Of a stretch of DNA of 64,000 bases, positions 1 to 10,879 are shown piece after piece. Origin of the DNA: Onchidella celtica. Taxonomy: Eukaryota > Mollusca > Gastropoda > Systellommatophora > Onchidiidae. The notes beneath the pieces were generated by a model, which worked only from the letters and a program-made list of their open reading frames with translations, did not search any database and had not been told where the DNA came from. Each line of letters starts with the position of its first letter. The first letter of the stretch is position 1. The stretch is from NCBI GenBank assembly GCA_963931925.1, contig OZ007570.1, positions 39,841,557 to 39,905,556 of the forward strand, given 5' to 3'. Both the position numbers and the translations under genes were made by a program.

Positions 1-895
1 TTTTGTTCTTTTTTTTATAATTAGTTGTCCATGAGTTAAACATGTATTGTATTTTTTTGTTTGGCATCACTGACATATACTTGGTGGCAAGGTATGAAAT
101 AATTATAAGAGTCATAAATGTAAAGTCATCTGAATTTTATTTTAATTTTTTGGAAAATCAGAAATGTGCTTGATATGTCAGAACAATTAGATCTACATAC
201 AAAATTACAATAATGCAGAGAGAAAAGGCCGGGAAAGAACACACAGAGAAAAAACAACAACAACATTTTAATAGCCCAACTGACAGATGGTGCAATTCCA
301 TCATCCAATCCAACCGGCATTAAATACTTCACACAGAACTAAATGTATACTAAATTTTTTTCACATGATGAATTTAACCTGTCCAGATCCACTTGAACCG
401 TTACAGAATTCTAACCAGTAATATACAGTATCTTATTTACTCTTGAAAATAAAGAGAATATAATCAATATCAGAATCATCCTCATCATCATCTTGGAAAA
501 TTATAAAGATAAGAGGGAATATAAAAATAACCTACACATCATTCTAGAATCTATAAGTAGCGTGTGTTTACCAACTGTGTGTAAAAAATGTGTTAAATTT
601 TTACAACTATTCAAGTAGAACTGGACAGAAAGCTTTAGTAAAATAGCTTTGATAGTCGTTTAAACTGACAGATTAGATCTACCGAGACAACAGTGCATTG
701 TAGAAAGTAATTACAGTATGTTACGGCAAAAATTTGATGGATCATAATATTGCTTTAACATTTCTTGTTAGTAAATTCTTTGATAACTTATTTTTAGAAA
801 GATATACATTTTATGTAGCTCATGGTTTAAGGCACTGGATTAGTTTGCATGGCATTTGAAGGACTGCAATTACGTGCTACAGTGAATAAAGGCAT

Positions 896-1766
896 TGTCA
901 CGAGTGGAGTGAGCGGAATTCAGAGATTACGGGGGCATGGAAGTGGGGGAATGACTCACGGGATAGTGAGGCTGCTCACCTATATTGACTTCTGTTAGTT
1001 AACGTTAAAGCGTGCATGTTGTGAGTGGTGGGGGGTCTGAATGAGGCGAGAGCGCTGTATTACTATCACTGCACACTAAGACGTCCTTAGAAAGCGGACG
1101 CAAGAGAAAGCCCCAGAGGGCGAACATAAGGGGAGCAGTCGGAAGACTTGGGAGTAGTGTTTTTTCCAGTGATGACTGGTGCCGGGGTCGGCCGCCTACG
1201 GTGAGCACAGGGGATAGGGCCAGCATAGGGCCGAAGGCCGCACATAGGCCAGAAGTGAAGCTGTCGGTGCAGGACAGTAGAGGCACATGAGTCGTGGCAG
1301 TCTGGCCAACGACAGGGACGTATATATGATTGTGAATGTGCTATTGAAATGCTAATGTGCTATTGCCATGTTGATGTGCTATTGAAATGCTAATGTGCTA
1401 TTGCCATGTTGATGTGCTATTGGAATGCTAATGTGTTATGGCAATAGGAAGGGGCTATTGAGAGACTGCGGTGCCATTGAAATATTAATGTGCTATTAAG
1501 ACATGGAGAGGAGAAGCTGAGACCGAAGTGTCTTTAGAAAGTAACTACCGGGTTGTGGACCCGAGGAAGTGTGCGTAAGGGAGAAGGCCGTTGTACGACA
1601 GTTGAATTGAATAATATAATGTCTGTATTTGCGCTATTATCTTTATGTATATGTATAATAAATGTGTGAGTCTGATGGGTTGTTCTGTTAAGTGTTAAAC
1701 TTGTTCGTTCGTGATTGTTGTCTTGTTATAATCATTATTACATCTCCCAGTCTGGGATTTGTGACA
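896..1766. mobile_element. Solo LTR of an unidentified LTR retrotransposon
   Basis: The segment begins TGTCACGAGTGG and ends TTTGTGACA, the TG...CA ends expected of an LTR, and is flanked by a perfect 5-base target duplication GGCAT (891-895 and 1767-1771). The inverted relative at 2580-2650 has the uninterrupted site with a single GGCAT, so the empty site is preserved in this window. It holds an AATAAA near 1650 and a 38-base minisatellite at 1338-1448. No internal retroviral coding region is attached, which is the usual outcome of LTR-LTR recombination. The family is not recognised and it is unrelated to the LTRs at 44.6-52.9 kb. Confidence 0.8.
1338..1448. repeat. 38-bp minisatellite, about 2.9 copies
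   Basis: The unit alternates GTGCTATTGAAATGCTAAT and GTGCTATTGCCATGTTGAT. It lies inside the solo LTR and decays after the third unit. Confidence 0.8.
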
Positions 1767-1835
1767 GGCATGTCACTTGCGGGTGAAATAAAATTTTAAA
1801 AACTTAATGTTGTATCCTTGAATATTTTGCCTGAA

Positions 1836-2125
1836 TATGGGAGTATAATCTGGACTGGTGGAATATAGTTTGGCCTAGCCAAAGTTTACCCCAGGTATAA
1901 ACTGGCCTAGCCCAGAATATACCTGGGGTGCAAAATATATTAAGGCACGTTAACCCCAGTATAGCAGGCCACATTATCTCCCCGCCAGACTACACCAGGG
2001 GTTAAAGGAGTCTATCCTATTTTCATGTCCCCGGGTATATTCTGGGCTATCCAGGACATGTATATACCCAGGGGTATACTTTAGGCTAAGCCAGACTATA
2101 CCCCACTAGTCCAGATTATACCCCT
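1836..2125. repeat. Palindromic terminal module between element copies 1 and 2
   Basis: The left side reads GTATAATCTGGACTGGTGG and the right side reads back as its reverse complement (AGTCCAGATTATACCCC at 2108-2125). In between, short blocks such as GGCCTAGCCCAGAATATACC and TATATTCTGGGCTAT recur on alternating strands. The whole stretch can fold on itself repeatedly. A related module follows copy 2 at 3757-3925, so this looks like the shared end of the element family. Confidence 0.65.
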
Positions 2126-3756
2126 ATTTTTATATATATATAAACAAGTAAAGACCACAGTTTATTTCAATCAAAGTTTAATTCATTTTTTTTTATAACT
2201 GTCAACGGGCACCATAGTAATACATACATACATACATACATTCTTGACCTCCGTAAATCATAATATAATTCAGAGGAAAAAACATGCATTATTATGTATA
2301 CTGTATTGATATGCTATGCGTTGAATATCCATTCAAACTGATCATGATTCAACTTTAACCCTCATTTCACTCACGTTGGTTGTCATGACTGTTGTAGTTG
2401 TTTTTGTAGTTGGTTGCCCATGAGTAAAATTTGCACTGTATTGTTTCTTTGGCACTGACATACACTTAGTCGCAATGGATGAAATAATTAACACACTCAT
2501 AAAAATGAAGTCATTTTAGAGTATTTTTGCGTGCAAATACACAGTTGTTAAATCCCTTGGCAAGGGACGTGTCAAGCTTAGGAAGGTAAAGACGGACAAG
2601 GTCTTTTTTTAAATTATTTTATTTCACTCGCGAGTGATATGCCCTTATTCACTATAGCACGAAAGTTTAATATTTCAAATGCCTTGCAAACTAATCCAGT
2701 GTCTTAAACCATAAAGTACATGAAATGTATATCTTTCTACAAATTATCAAAGAATAATATTCATTAACAAAAAATATTGTTAATGCAACATTATCCATAG
2801 AATTTTGCCTTAACATGCTATAGATCTAATTACTTGTTACAATGCATTACTTTTGTCTCAGTGGACTTGCTCTGTCAGTCTACACAACAGTCAAGGCTAT
2901 TTCACTAAAGCTCTCTGTAAAGTTCTACTTGAAAAGTTGAAAGTATTTAACACATTTTATATATATAGATGATACACACATATTTCTGCTTATAGATTCT
3001 AGAATGATTTGTAGGCCTACACTGCCCATTTTACACTCCCTCTTATATCTGTGTATTATTCCAAGATGATGATGATGATTCTGATATTGATATTTCTCTT
3101 TATTTTCAAGAGTAAATAAGATGATTTTGTTTTCTTATTGTTATTATCGTATATTACTGGTTGGCATTCTGTAACGGTTCAAGTGGATCTGGACAGGTGG
3201 AGTTCATCAGGAGAAAAAAAATTAAATGTCTTTTTAGTTTTATGTGAAGTATTTAATATCTGCTGGATGATGGAATTGCATCATCTGTCAGTTGGGTTAT
3301 TATTATGTTTTCATTATTTTTTTTCTCTGTGTGTTCTTTCCCAGTCTTTTCTCTCTGCATCATTGTAACAAAAAATACAATGCATGTTCATGTCATGGCC
3401 AACCAATTATCAAAATAATAATAATAACAATAATAATAATAATATCAACAGACCCGAGTGAAATTAATGCCGCAGTCTAATCATATCAGTTTGAATGGAT
3501 ATACTCAACCCTTTTAATGCATGTTTGTTTCCTCTGAAATGTATCATGATTAACAGGTGTCAAGAATGTATGTGTGTACACCAATTTAGACTAAGGCTGA
3601 AATAAACTGTTATTATTATTTCCTCTAAATTGTATTATGATTTATGAGTGTCAAGAATGTGTTCATGTATGTACATGTATTAATATGATATCTGATGACA
3701 GTGATAAAGAATAGGCTGAAATAAACTGTGGTCTTGGCTTGTTTTTAAAAAAAAAG
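2126..3756 (+). mobile_element. Long-inverted-repeat element, copy 2 (foldback-like)
   Basis: The left arm (about 2126-2512) and right arm (about 3366-3756) are inverted repeats. Examples are AGACCACAGTTTATTTCA near 2153 against TGAAATAAACTGTGGTCTT near 3718, and the region around 2400-2450 against 3366-3415. The interior (2580-3360) is shared in inverted orientation with copy 1. There is no transposase, and short open frames here have no recognisable similarity, so it is a non-autonomous element. A CATA microsatellite lies at 2220-2241. Exact ends and target duplication could not be fixed because both sides run into the palindromic modules. Confidence 0.65.
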
Positions 3757-3925
3757 TAGGGGGTATAATCTGGACTGGGGGGGTATAGTCTGGCCTAGCC
3801 CAAAGTAACCCCGGGGTGTAAACTGGCCTAGCCCAGAATATACCCCGGGATATATTCTGGGCTAGGCCAGTTTAAACCCGGGTATAGCCTGGGCAGGGGG
3901 TATATTTTGGCCTGTTACACCGGTC
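3757..3925. repeat. Palindromic terminal module, right of copy 2
   Basis: It begins GGGGTATAATCTGGACT and contains GGCCTAGCCCAGAATATACC followed by its reverse complement GGTATATTCTGGGCTAGGCC with small differences. It is related to the module at 1836-2125. Confidence 0.65.
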
Positions 3926-4722
3926 TCAAAATCCTAAACACTGCCCACAGACCGACACTGCCTATTCAGCTAGTAATGGTTATCATCTGTCAGTTCCTTG
4001 GGATGCCTTATACATGTAATTGGATCATCCCCAGGTGAAGTCTTGGTTTCTTGTCTTTTTTTTTTTTTTTTAAACCAAAAGTGGCCTTAGAAGTCAGACA
4101 AGATTAACACGTCAATACCATTTTCCAAGTTTAACTTGAAACCTGACCATCTCATGAATTGTACTGCATTCCAGAAGCTTATCATATGAGCCTTTACTGC
4201 ACTGTCTAAAATATTTTGCATCCATGGACTCCCTACTGGCACTGCCATCTGCCATCATACTGTGTACAATACATGTAGATTTAATCTACAAGAAGTGATC
4301 TGCACAGCTGTCAAGTCATATAGCAAGCAACCAATCGGATTGGGAAATCCTTTTGCAAATCTTCCACAGATTGTGGACATTAATATATGAATCCCAGTGT
4401 TTAATAATTCCAGCCTACTGAAAAAAAAATTTATTTAAGGCCTTCTTTCGATGCAAACTACATGTACATGTACTACACTGTAAATTGTGCTTGATTGTAA
4501 AAAAAGGTTAGAATAAGGCCCTTGAAGGGCGCAGTGAAAGTGGGGGTGGGGGTGGAGAGATTGTATTAGGTTTACAATCTGACTAATCGGTTAGGGTGGC
4601 AAATAATAGCCTACTAGGGTTGTGAAGGAAAATTCACTGATTAGCACTGAGCAGTTGATATGAATCAACTCTTTCCCATGTTGTAAGCAGCAGACCTATG
4701 GAGAAATGATAATCCTATGACA
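3926..4722. other. Non-coding sequence, nothing recognised
   Basis: Unique-looking AT-rich DNA with a T-run near 4058 and a short GGGGTGG-rich tract near 4543. No reading frame, RNA gene or terminal repeat is supported here. Confidence 0.5.
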
Positions 4723-4958
4723 ACTAAGCTGGCCCCGCGGAAAATTGTGTTCGCTGCGGCCTCTTTGCGGCCGCGTTTTTTACGATTTCCGCAATTTTTT
4801 GCATTTTGTTTACCAAAAAGGTCCAAGATGATGAAAACAATGAAAATTATTTCTTGTTTTCGCGAATTACAAAAAGAACGCAGGTAAGCACATACAGTAC
4901 GGAAGTAGCACGCTAATCTGGGCATTCAAGCACACGCAAAGTTTACACTGCTCGTCTC

Positions 4959-5264
4959 GTGGTCCACGTCCATTCGTTCGGCAGCAAGAAATCAAGATTT
5001 AGGCCTACTCTACAGCCTAATCATACCCGATGGATAAATTCCTTCGAAAACCAAGTGCCTCATCCAAAACTAACCAGCGCAAGCTCTCGGCAGTCTCAAT
5101 TTTCGACCGAGACATATTTTTCATGCGATAGACTGTTCTGTCGGGCATGCAATACTGTGCACGATCACACAAGGAAGTCATCGGTGGATCACCACATGAC
5201 TACAGAGAAACACAAGAAAAGAAAAATGCAGAGCTCCAGTGAGAAAAGCGACAGCGCGTGCTGA
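4959..5264 (+). CDS. CGGBP1-like protein, N-terminal exon with BED-like zinc finger
   Basis: About 100 codons. The key segment is a C-x2-C...H...H finger: LFCRACNTVHDHTRKSS followed by VDHHMTTEKHKKRK. This matches the corresponding part of CGGBP1 (LFCTSCN...HVRKS...DHLKSKTH.KRK) in spacing and residues. In CGGBP1 this region binds CGG-repeat DNA. The frame opens with GTG at 4959 and no upstream in-frame ATG was seen, so the true start or an upstream exon is unknown. A stop ends the frame at 5264, and the splice donor used to reach the second exon could not be fixed. Confidence 0.6.
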   Translation: MVHVHSFGSKKSRFRPTLQPNHTRWINSFENQVPHPKLTSASSRQSQFSTETYFSCDRLFCRACNTVHDHTRKSSVDHHMTTEKHKKRKMQSSSEKSDSAC

Positions 5265-6018
5265 GCCAGTTTCCAGCAAGCACAGTTTCCTCATAAGGTG
5301 AAAAAAGTGGGAAAATGCGACAGTTAACTTACAGTTACTAAGCTAATCTGGGGTGGAGAGGGGGATACCTAGTGTAGGCCTAGGTCATTAGATCATCTAA
5401 ATAATGCAACCCGAATGCATTACTAGAGTGAGTAACTTTTAAAACGTATAATCTGGTCTAGATTTTTAAAGGCCTATTATTAAGAGAACTACTAGACTAC
5501 ACAACAGTAGTAAACTACAGACATAGATCTAGTCTCTTTACCTCACTCCATTGAATTTGTAATGTATGCAAAAAAAACAACCAAAAAAAAAACATTCATT
5601 ATCTTCAACTTGAGCTTGGGTGACTTCACATCACCCATACTAATATTTCTAATTCAGGTGAATTCTGTGTGACAAGCCATATTTCAGATTATATCCACCC
5701 AGATAACTTATAACTTACTCTTGTCACCAGAATAAGTAAATGTAGATCTAGATCTAGTTTATATCCCCAGTTTTAACTTGAACTGTGTTGTAAGTATAGG
5801 CTTAATCTGTATCAGCACATGCAATAATGCATGCTACGTATTTTTTATGTTCTGATATTGGAATGATCGGATGAAAATCAAAAGCTGCGGGGCTTGATAA
5901 CTTAATAATGATTTTTACAATAAGTGTTAGAATGTGATAGAGTAAAAGTTACGAATAATAATCTTTTTTCACTTTCTCTATCTAAGGATAATCTATTCTT
6001 TTTTTTTTTCTTCCACAG

Positions 6019-6229
6019 AGGATTGAACTTTGTCAGGAGTGGGTAGCTATGTTTGCTGCTGCTAACATCCCAATTATCCAAGACTGACCACCCTGCTGTT
6101 AGGGAATTTGTGCAGAAGGGGGTGGTTAATGGTGACTCACTGTTTTGTAAAGAACATAGGGCCCACGCAGTGAGGAGTGGGCGCTATAATATAAATAATA
6201 AAATATGTATCATTCATGTTCATTCATGA
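6019..6229 (+). pseudogene. CGGBP1-like protein, C-terminal exon with one frameshift
   Basis: A strong acceptor (a long T-run, then TTCCACAG ending at 6018) is followed by RIELCQEWVAMFAAANIPII. After a one-base frame change near 6085 the next segment reads DHPAVREFVQKGVVNGDSL. CGGBP1 has the same order, with IPLEKADHPAVRAFL near its C-terminus. The frame ends at TGA 6227-6229. This supports a spliced gene with an intron of roughly 750 bases after 5264. The frame change suggests this copy is dead unless the genome sequence has an error. Confidence 0.6.
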
Positions 6230-6335
6230 ACGCAATTTTTTGTGCAATTTTTACTGTTTTTTGCATGCAATTTTTGCCATTCAGAATGCATTTTTTAAAT
6301 TTCCAAAATGCAATTTTCCGCGGGGCCAGACTAAG

Positions 6336-6787
6336 GTTAATACTACATGTATGCGTTGGATTGACGTAGGGTTGCTGGCTGGGAGTTGTTTTCCTTTTCT
6401 ACTCTAGGTAAAATAATGTGTTAGGCATTTTGATTACTTAGTATCGATTACTTTGATTACTTATACAATGTAAAAAAAAAGTACCCATCAACCAACTGAA
6501 TCCTAGAAAATGTATGATTAGTGACTGATTATTGAAGCACTTATCAAATTGAAAGTCTGGACCTTAATTTTCTCTTAGGAAAATTCACTCTTTTCAATCT
6601 TTGTTAGGATAATATTTGAGGCTCGTTAAATGATTATTTAAACTGTATTGTTCAGTAACCTGTTATGGACACCATACACGCCTATACTATGACATAAGCG
6701 AAACAGATCCAAATAATCCAAATGTATCACCCTACAACTTATTTTCATTTTGACACAAGTCACACTGACATGTCCCAAAGTACTTAA
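6336..6787. other. Non-coding sequence, nothing recognised
   Basis: AT-rich sequence between the CGGBP1-like element and the Mutator-like MITE. No feature is supported. Confidence 0.5.
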
Positions 6788-6902
6788 TTTGTTAAATGAA
6801 GTGCTTATTCGCAGACGTCTGTGAATAAGTTCCTGATCCTGTTCGCAGATGGGGGTTTCTTGGTGTTGTGATGTTTACTACAGATGAGTTCATCCAGTCT
6901 AT

Positions 6903-6985
6903 TGGGGTCTGCGGTAGCGCAATGACTAAGCATCTGCATTTATCAGTCCACAACTAAGGGTTCTATCCCACACTGGAGTTTTTTT
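6903..6985 (+). repeat. Degenerate tRNA-derived SINE head
   Basis: GGGGTCTGCGGTAGCGCAAT resembles a pol III A-box region, and GGTTCTATCCCACACTGGAG resembles a B box (GGTTCGAATCC type) about 45 bases downstream. A T-run follows. It is too diverged to be a working tRNA gene. Confidence 0.4.
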
Positions 6986-7504
6986 CTTCTCATTATATAT
7001 TAAGAAACATTTTTTTTCTAGGCATTTTGCAAAATGGATGTTGTGGGGAAACTGATAATTACTAGTGTGCTCTACTCTAGATTACTTCTTTTACTTATTC
7101 CTGTTCATTTTATAAATTATTCCTGTTCATTGTGCAGGGAAGTTGCTAATTAGAAATAAAAATGTAAATCAAAATTTAAACATAGTATAAATGATTTCTT
7201 TCAGTCAGTGTGAACTGAAAATTTTGAGTCTCTCTACAGTAACTTAAAGATGTATCCTGCATTTACTGAAAATATATTTTGAGGGTCTTCCTCTTCAGCT
7301 ACTTGTCATGTTTTGTTTTATTACTTTGTTGTTTGCATGGAATATGTTCATTTTTATTTGCTTTGTCTGACTTTCTCTGTGATTTCACATCTGACAAACT
7401 TGGCTAATATCATATCTAAAAAAAAAAATCCATTTCACAATTTTCAAATCTGGAGCAAAACAACGATGATCAGTGGGGGAAAAAGCAGAAACAAAAAATT
7501 GTCG

Positions 7505-7600
7505 GCTCTTGTGGAGATTTGAACCCCCCTTACCGACTCGGCAGGTGAGTTTACTAATTAGCATGCCACCAGCGAACCTGAGTAAAAGCATTGCGATGCA
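7505..7600 (-). repeat. tRNA-like sequence, probably a SINE fragment
   Basis: On the minus strand GGTGGCATGCTAATTAGTAA is followed by GGGTTCAAATCTCCACAAG, giving A-box-like and B-box-like segments at tRNA spacing. There is no clean acceptor stem, so a SINE relic is more likely than a tRNA gene. Confidence 0.35.
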
Positions 7601-8139
7601 GGGTTTCTCTAATGCTACTGAGGACACAATAACCAAATAATGTTAAAAAAAAGGAGAACCTGGTGCATCATTGCCCTTTAAGAAAGACCATGCGTTACTC
7701 CGAATCGAGCAATCTTACTGAGTGACGAGCCTAATTATTCAACAAAACAAGCCAGAATTATGATCTAAACGAGCTCTTCCTAAATATTATAAAAATCACG
7801 AAACCAAAAATCAATCTGTGAATAAGATTCTGATCTTATTTGCAGACGTCTGCGAACAAGTGTAGCCTTTGTTAAAAATTATGATCCTTTTTTGGTTAAC
7901 CTGGCCTTTAAATATGGCCCCCGTTTTGTTCAACCCAGCTTAATGATTAATCTGGCTTTGTCTATGAGGCCGCCCCAGTTTGAATATATAATTTTGAAAG
8001 GAAAAACAATGCATGAATAGCTATAAATAGTACATGTAAATGATATCACCAGGTAATGTTCAGATGCCCACTGACTGACCCAGTTTGAACTAGTATAAAG
8101 CGTGAGTTAGGCCTACAAGTACAGTGTAATGTACCGTTG

Positions 8140-8225
8140 CACTGTGGCGACGACGTGCCTGCTCCAATTATAATTGGATTGCAGTGGCACAAAGGCAAAT
8201 TTCCCAAATGGGAATAAAGAAGTAT
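8140..8225 (+). repeat. SINE 3' tail (family shared with 21730-22160 and 38588-38645)
   Basis: CACTGTGGCGACGACGTGCC, then CTGCTCCAATTATAATTGG, then GGCAAATTTCCCAAATGGGA ahead of ATAAAGAAGTAT. The same order of blocks ends the fuller SINE in UTP14 intron 3. Confidence 0.6.
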
Positions 8226-10828
8226 ACAAATACAATGTACGTGTATTACACATGGTCATCCAACAGGCCTGTTCCTCCCAGTCTTAGCCTAAAATCTACA
8301 TCATTGTCATCATCTATTGGCCAGCATACGCTAAGTGGATCTACACGAATGACTTTCATGTATTTTTTTTTTTTTTTGCAACACTTCTGATCATAATTCA
8401 TATAAATCTATCTCGACCTAGATCTAGATCTGTCATTGCAAGTTGAGTCTTCCTCGTAGGGTGAACATATGTAATTCCTATTTTGGGGACTGGAACCCAC
8501 CAAATTCACCAATGACTGGAAGAACGAACACCTTAACTCTGCCTGCCTGCCGTTTTCGAGCAATTACAAACTGATTAGTTAGTTTAGTAAGTGAAGTTTG
8601 AAAGTCTACGACAAAAGTAATTAACATGCACAACCTTCTACTCGGTTACCTTTCACATCTCTATGTTCTCTTATCTACACGCCGCGCATCGCCATAAAAG
8701 TTGTTGACATCACGTGATATACACTAAAGTTTAGTGACAACCAATGGGATGATGCGAGAGGCAGTAATTGAGTGTACAAAATCGAAACGAGAACTAGAAC
8801 AACAGGCATACTGAAACGAAAGATGGCTGCTGAGATGGATTGTCTTCTCCTTTTTCGTTTTCACGCCTCCTCGTTAGCGATGACCGACCAATAATCATAA
8901 TATTATTTTAATTTTAATTTGTATTAAAATCCGCAGCAGAAGTAAGCAGAAACAAGACGGACTCACGTTAACAATGGAAAGCTAAGAGAGCAAATATGGG
9001 TCAAGTACACACATGTACGTTATATTTATACATAATGTAGGCCTATTTTATTTTGAGGTTTTCTCAGAAAAACGGTGTCAAAACGGGTTGACTCAATCTT
9101 ACTTTTCACACCTTGTAATACTAGCTTGCCCTGCGAACGTCGATCTTCTTTATAACGTGTTTTTTTTTTTTTCCAATGTTGTTATTTTCACTACCGTGGG
9201 AGAGCTTCAACGCACATAGGCCCAGTGTATCATACATTCATAGCAGCTTGTGTGTGGAGTTTCATGACGTCAGCCCATCTTTGAAATTAAAACGACCAGA
9301 AAATGAGTTAGGACGGAATATAGTATATGCCCCCCCCCCCCCCGCTTGTCTCCCCCCTTCTTGTCTAAACAAAGAAAGATCAATCTGCAACGCAGATCAT
9401 ACATTAAGTTTATGAAGAGTAGCAAAAATTAACGAATGCGGAACAGAGCAGAGGAGGACCCGCTTTTTCACTACTACATGTACACCATTTCCTGCTCACC
9501 CCAAAATGAAACAAGATTATATGCAAAAAACGTCCAATAATTTTACTTACAATTTGTATTAAGATAACAGCAACTCCGCCTCAGGCAAAGACATTGAGTC
9601 ACTCAGTGAGTGTGACAGTGGCACTGAGTTACAGCAAGAATCTTGATCAACTACGTGCTTCTTCTGAGCAGACCTACATGTAATGTATACACTGTGCGTG
9701 TGTGATGCAGTACTGCAAGCCTCGTGCGTTGTGATGACCAGAAAAGGTTAGGTGACTGATCTATTATTATACTCATTCAGTAACATACATTTAAGTATGT
9801 CAATTTAAGTAGAATAATTAAATTTAATCTTGACTACAACAGAACAAACTCCTCGATGTGCTATGTGCTGATTCTGTAAGTGGACTGTTTGCTGCACTCA
9901 GAGCTTTGGGGGCTCTCAGATTTGTGCCAGTGTGCTCTTCCTGCGATCAGACCCTTGGAGAAGTGGCATCTGTGAAGTTTATGGCCATCTGATAACATTA
10001 CATGAAAAGGTTACTCACTCCCTTCAATGGCAGGTCATAATGTCTGTGTTGCACTGTTTTGACTATGCTTGCCCACGCCATCTGAAGTTCCATGTACATG
10101 TACATCTTATCACTGGGCTTCATCACCAACATGACTAACTCAAATTCAGACTTGACCTATTACAATATTACATGCACACATTTCAGACTAAACAGAGAAA
10201 CAGCTCCTGAACTTCCATATGAGTTCATCTGATAACAATGCAGTACATCTGTGCAAAAGTTGATTAGGTAAAAGTGTGTCAGTATGTTAAAATGTGGTTT
10301 GATCCCTAAAGAGAAATTCATCACCAATTTAGATATTCAGTGTCATTTACATTAGTCTTAAGATGGACTAAAACTACTAAAAGTAAAAGAGAAAGAACAA
10401 CCACATCCATACTTCTGACATCATAAAACAACTTGAAATGCTCTGGTATATTTAATTTAATAAAGGTAAATGTATAATATATCATGACATGCATTCTTAT
10501 TTTAATCTTAACCCTTTTCATATTCTTGATTTTGGCTTATTTAATGCACAAGCTGAGATTTCTTTGTAAATACAGTTAATGTAATTGTTGCCGTTTAATT
10601 ATTATTGCAATGGTTCATTGCAACAGTTGGGAGCACTGTTCGCATTGTGTATTTTTTTTTCTGTTCTTTTGTGTGTATTTTTTTTCTCACTACTGTAACA
10701 GAATGTCACTGTAAATGTGATGAATAAAAAAACATCACATACACACAAACGTTTTGACATAAAAACAATACATGTATGACATTGACAACACAACATTAAA
10801 GACAGACTAATGTGGCTTTTCATATTGT
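8226..10828. other. Intergenic sequence downstream of UTP14
   Basis: No coding frame is supported. It contains a promoter-like cluster at 8711-8830, a C-run at about 9331-9347 and scattered AT-rich tracts. Short open frames on both strands show no codon or domain signal. Confidence 0.5.
8711..8830 (+). promoter_or_regulatory. Promoter-like motif cluster without a recognised gene
   Basis: An E-box (CACGTG, 8711-8716), a CCAAT box (8741-8745) and an AAGATGGCTGC YY1-type start-region motif (8820-8830) lie in order within 120 bases, a spacing typical of housekeeping promoters. The ATG in the last motif opens only about 22 codons before a stop. No downstream exon on the plus strand could be recognised. 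Confidence 0.3.
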
Positions 10829-10834
10829 TTATTC
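10829..10834 (-). terminator. UTP14 polyadenylation signal
   Basis: AATAAA on the minus strand about 46 bases past the UTP14 stop codon. No other canonical hexamer lies closer. Confidence 0.5.
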
Positions 10835-10879
10835 ATGTTACATGAAATATCTCACAAAATAAAAAATGTAATCAGAATG

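Larger units (their letters stand above)
1..1835 (-). repeat. Long-inverted-repeat element, copy 1 (cut by window edge)
   Basis: The stretch from about 25 to 925, resumed at 1767-1800, matches in reverse complement the stretch 2580-3415. The shared sequence includes the ATTCTAGAAT-containing segment, the poly-CAT/ATG tract near 480/3065 and the motif TCCAGTGYCTTAAACC. Copy 1 is therefore a second, inverted copy of the element at 2126-3756, truncated on the left by the window. No coding potential was seen. The only large difference between the copies is the 871-base solo LTR at 896-1766. The superfamily is not recognised. Confidence 0.7.
4729..6329 (+). mobile_element. hAT-related TIR element carrying a CGGBP1-like gene
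   Basis: The element has perfect 19-base terminal inverted repeats (CTGGCCCCGCGGAAAATTG) and a 6-base target duplication ACTAAG (4723-4728 and 6330-6335). Just inside each end, motifs of the type GCAATTTTT are repeated. Inside is a two-exon frame on the plus strand resembling CGG-triplet-repeat-binding protein 1, a vertebrate protein held to derive from a hAT transposon. No full transposase is present, so the unit is non-autonomous. The 6-base duplication is shorter than the 8 bases usual for hAT, so the superfamily remains uncertain. Confidence 0.75.
6797..7867. mobile_element. Mutator-like MITE, 1.07 kb
   Basis: A 9-base direct repeat TTTGTTAAA flanks the element exactly (6788-6796 and 7868-7876), as expected for Mutator-like insertion. 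The outermost 7-10 bases have diverged. From TTCGCAGACGTCTG inward the two ends are inverted repeats for about 40 bases, and each end also contains an internal palindrome around CAGACGTCTG. No transposase is present. Two tRNA-like segments (near 6903 and 7505) lie inside it. Confidence 0.65.

Noticed and set aside
6903-7600. Functional tRNA genes
   Set aside because: A- and B-box-like blocks are present, but acceptor stems do not pair and surrounding sequence is SINE-like.
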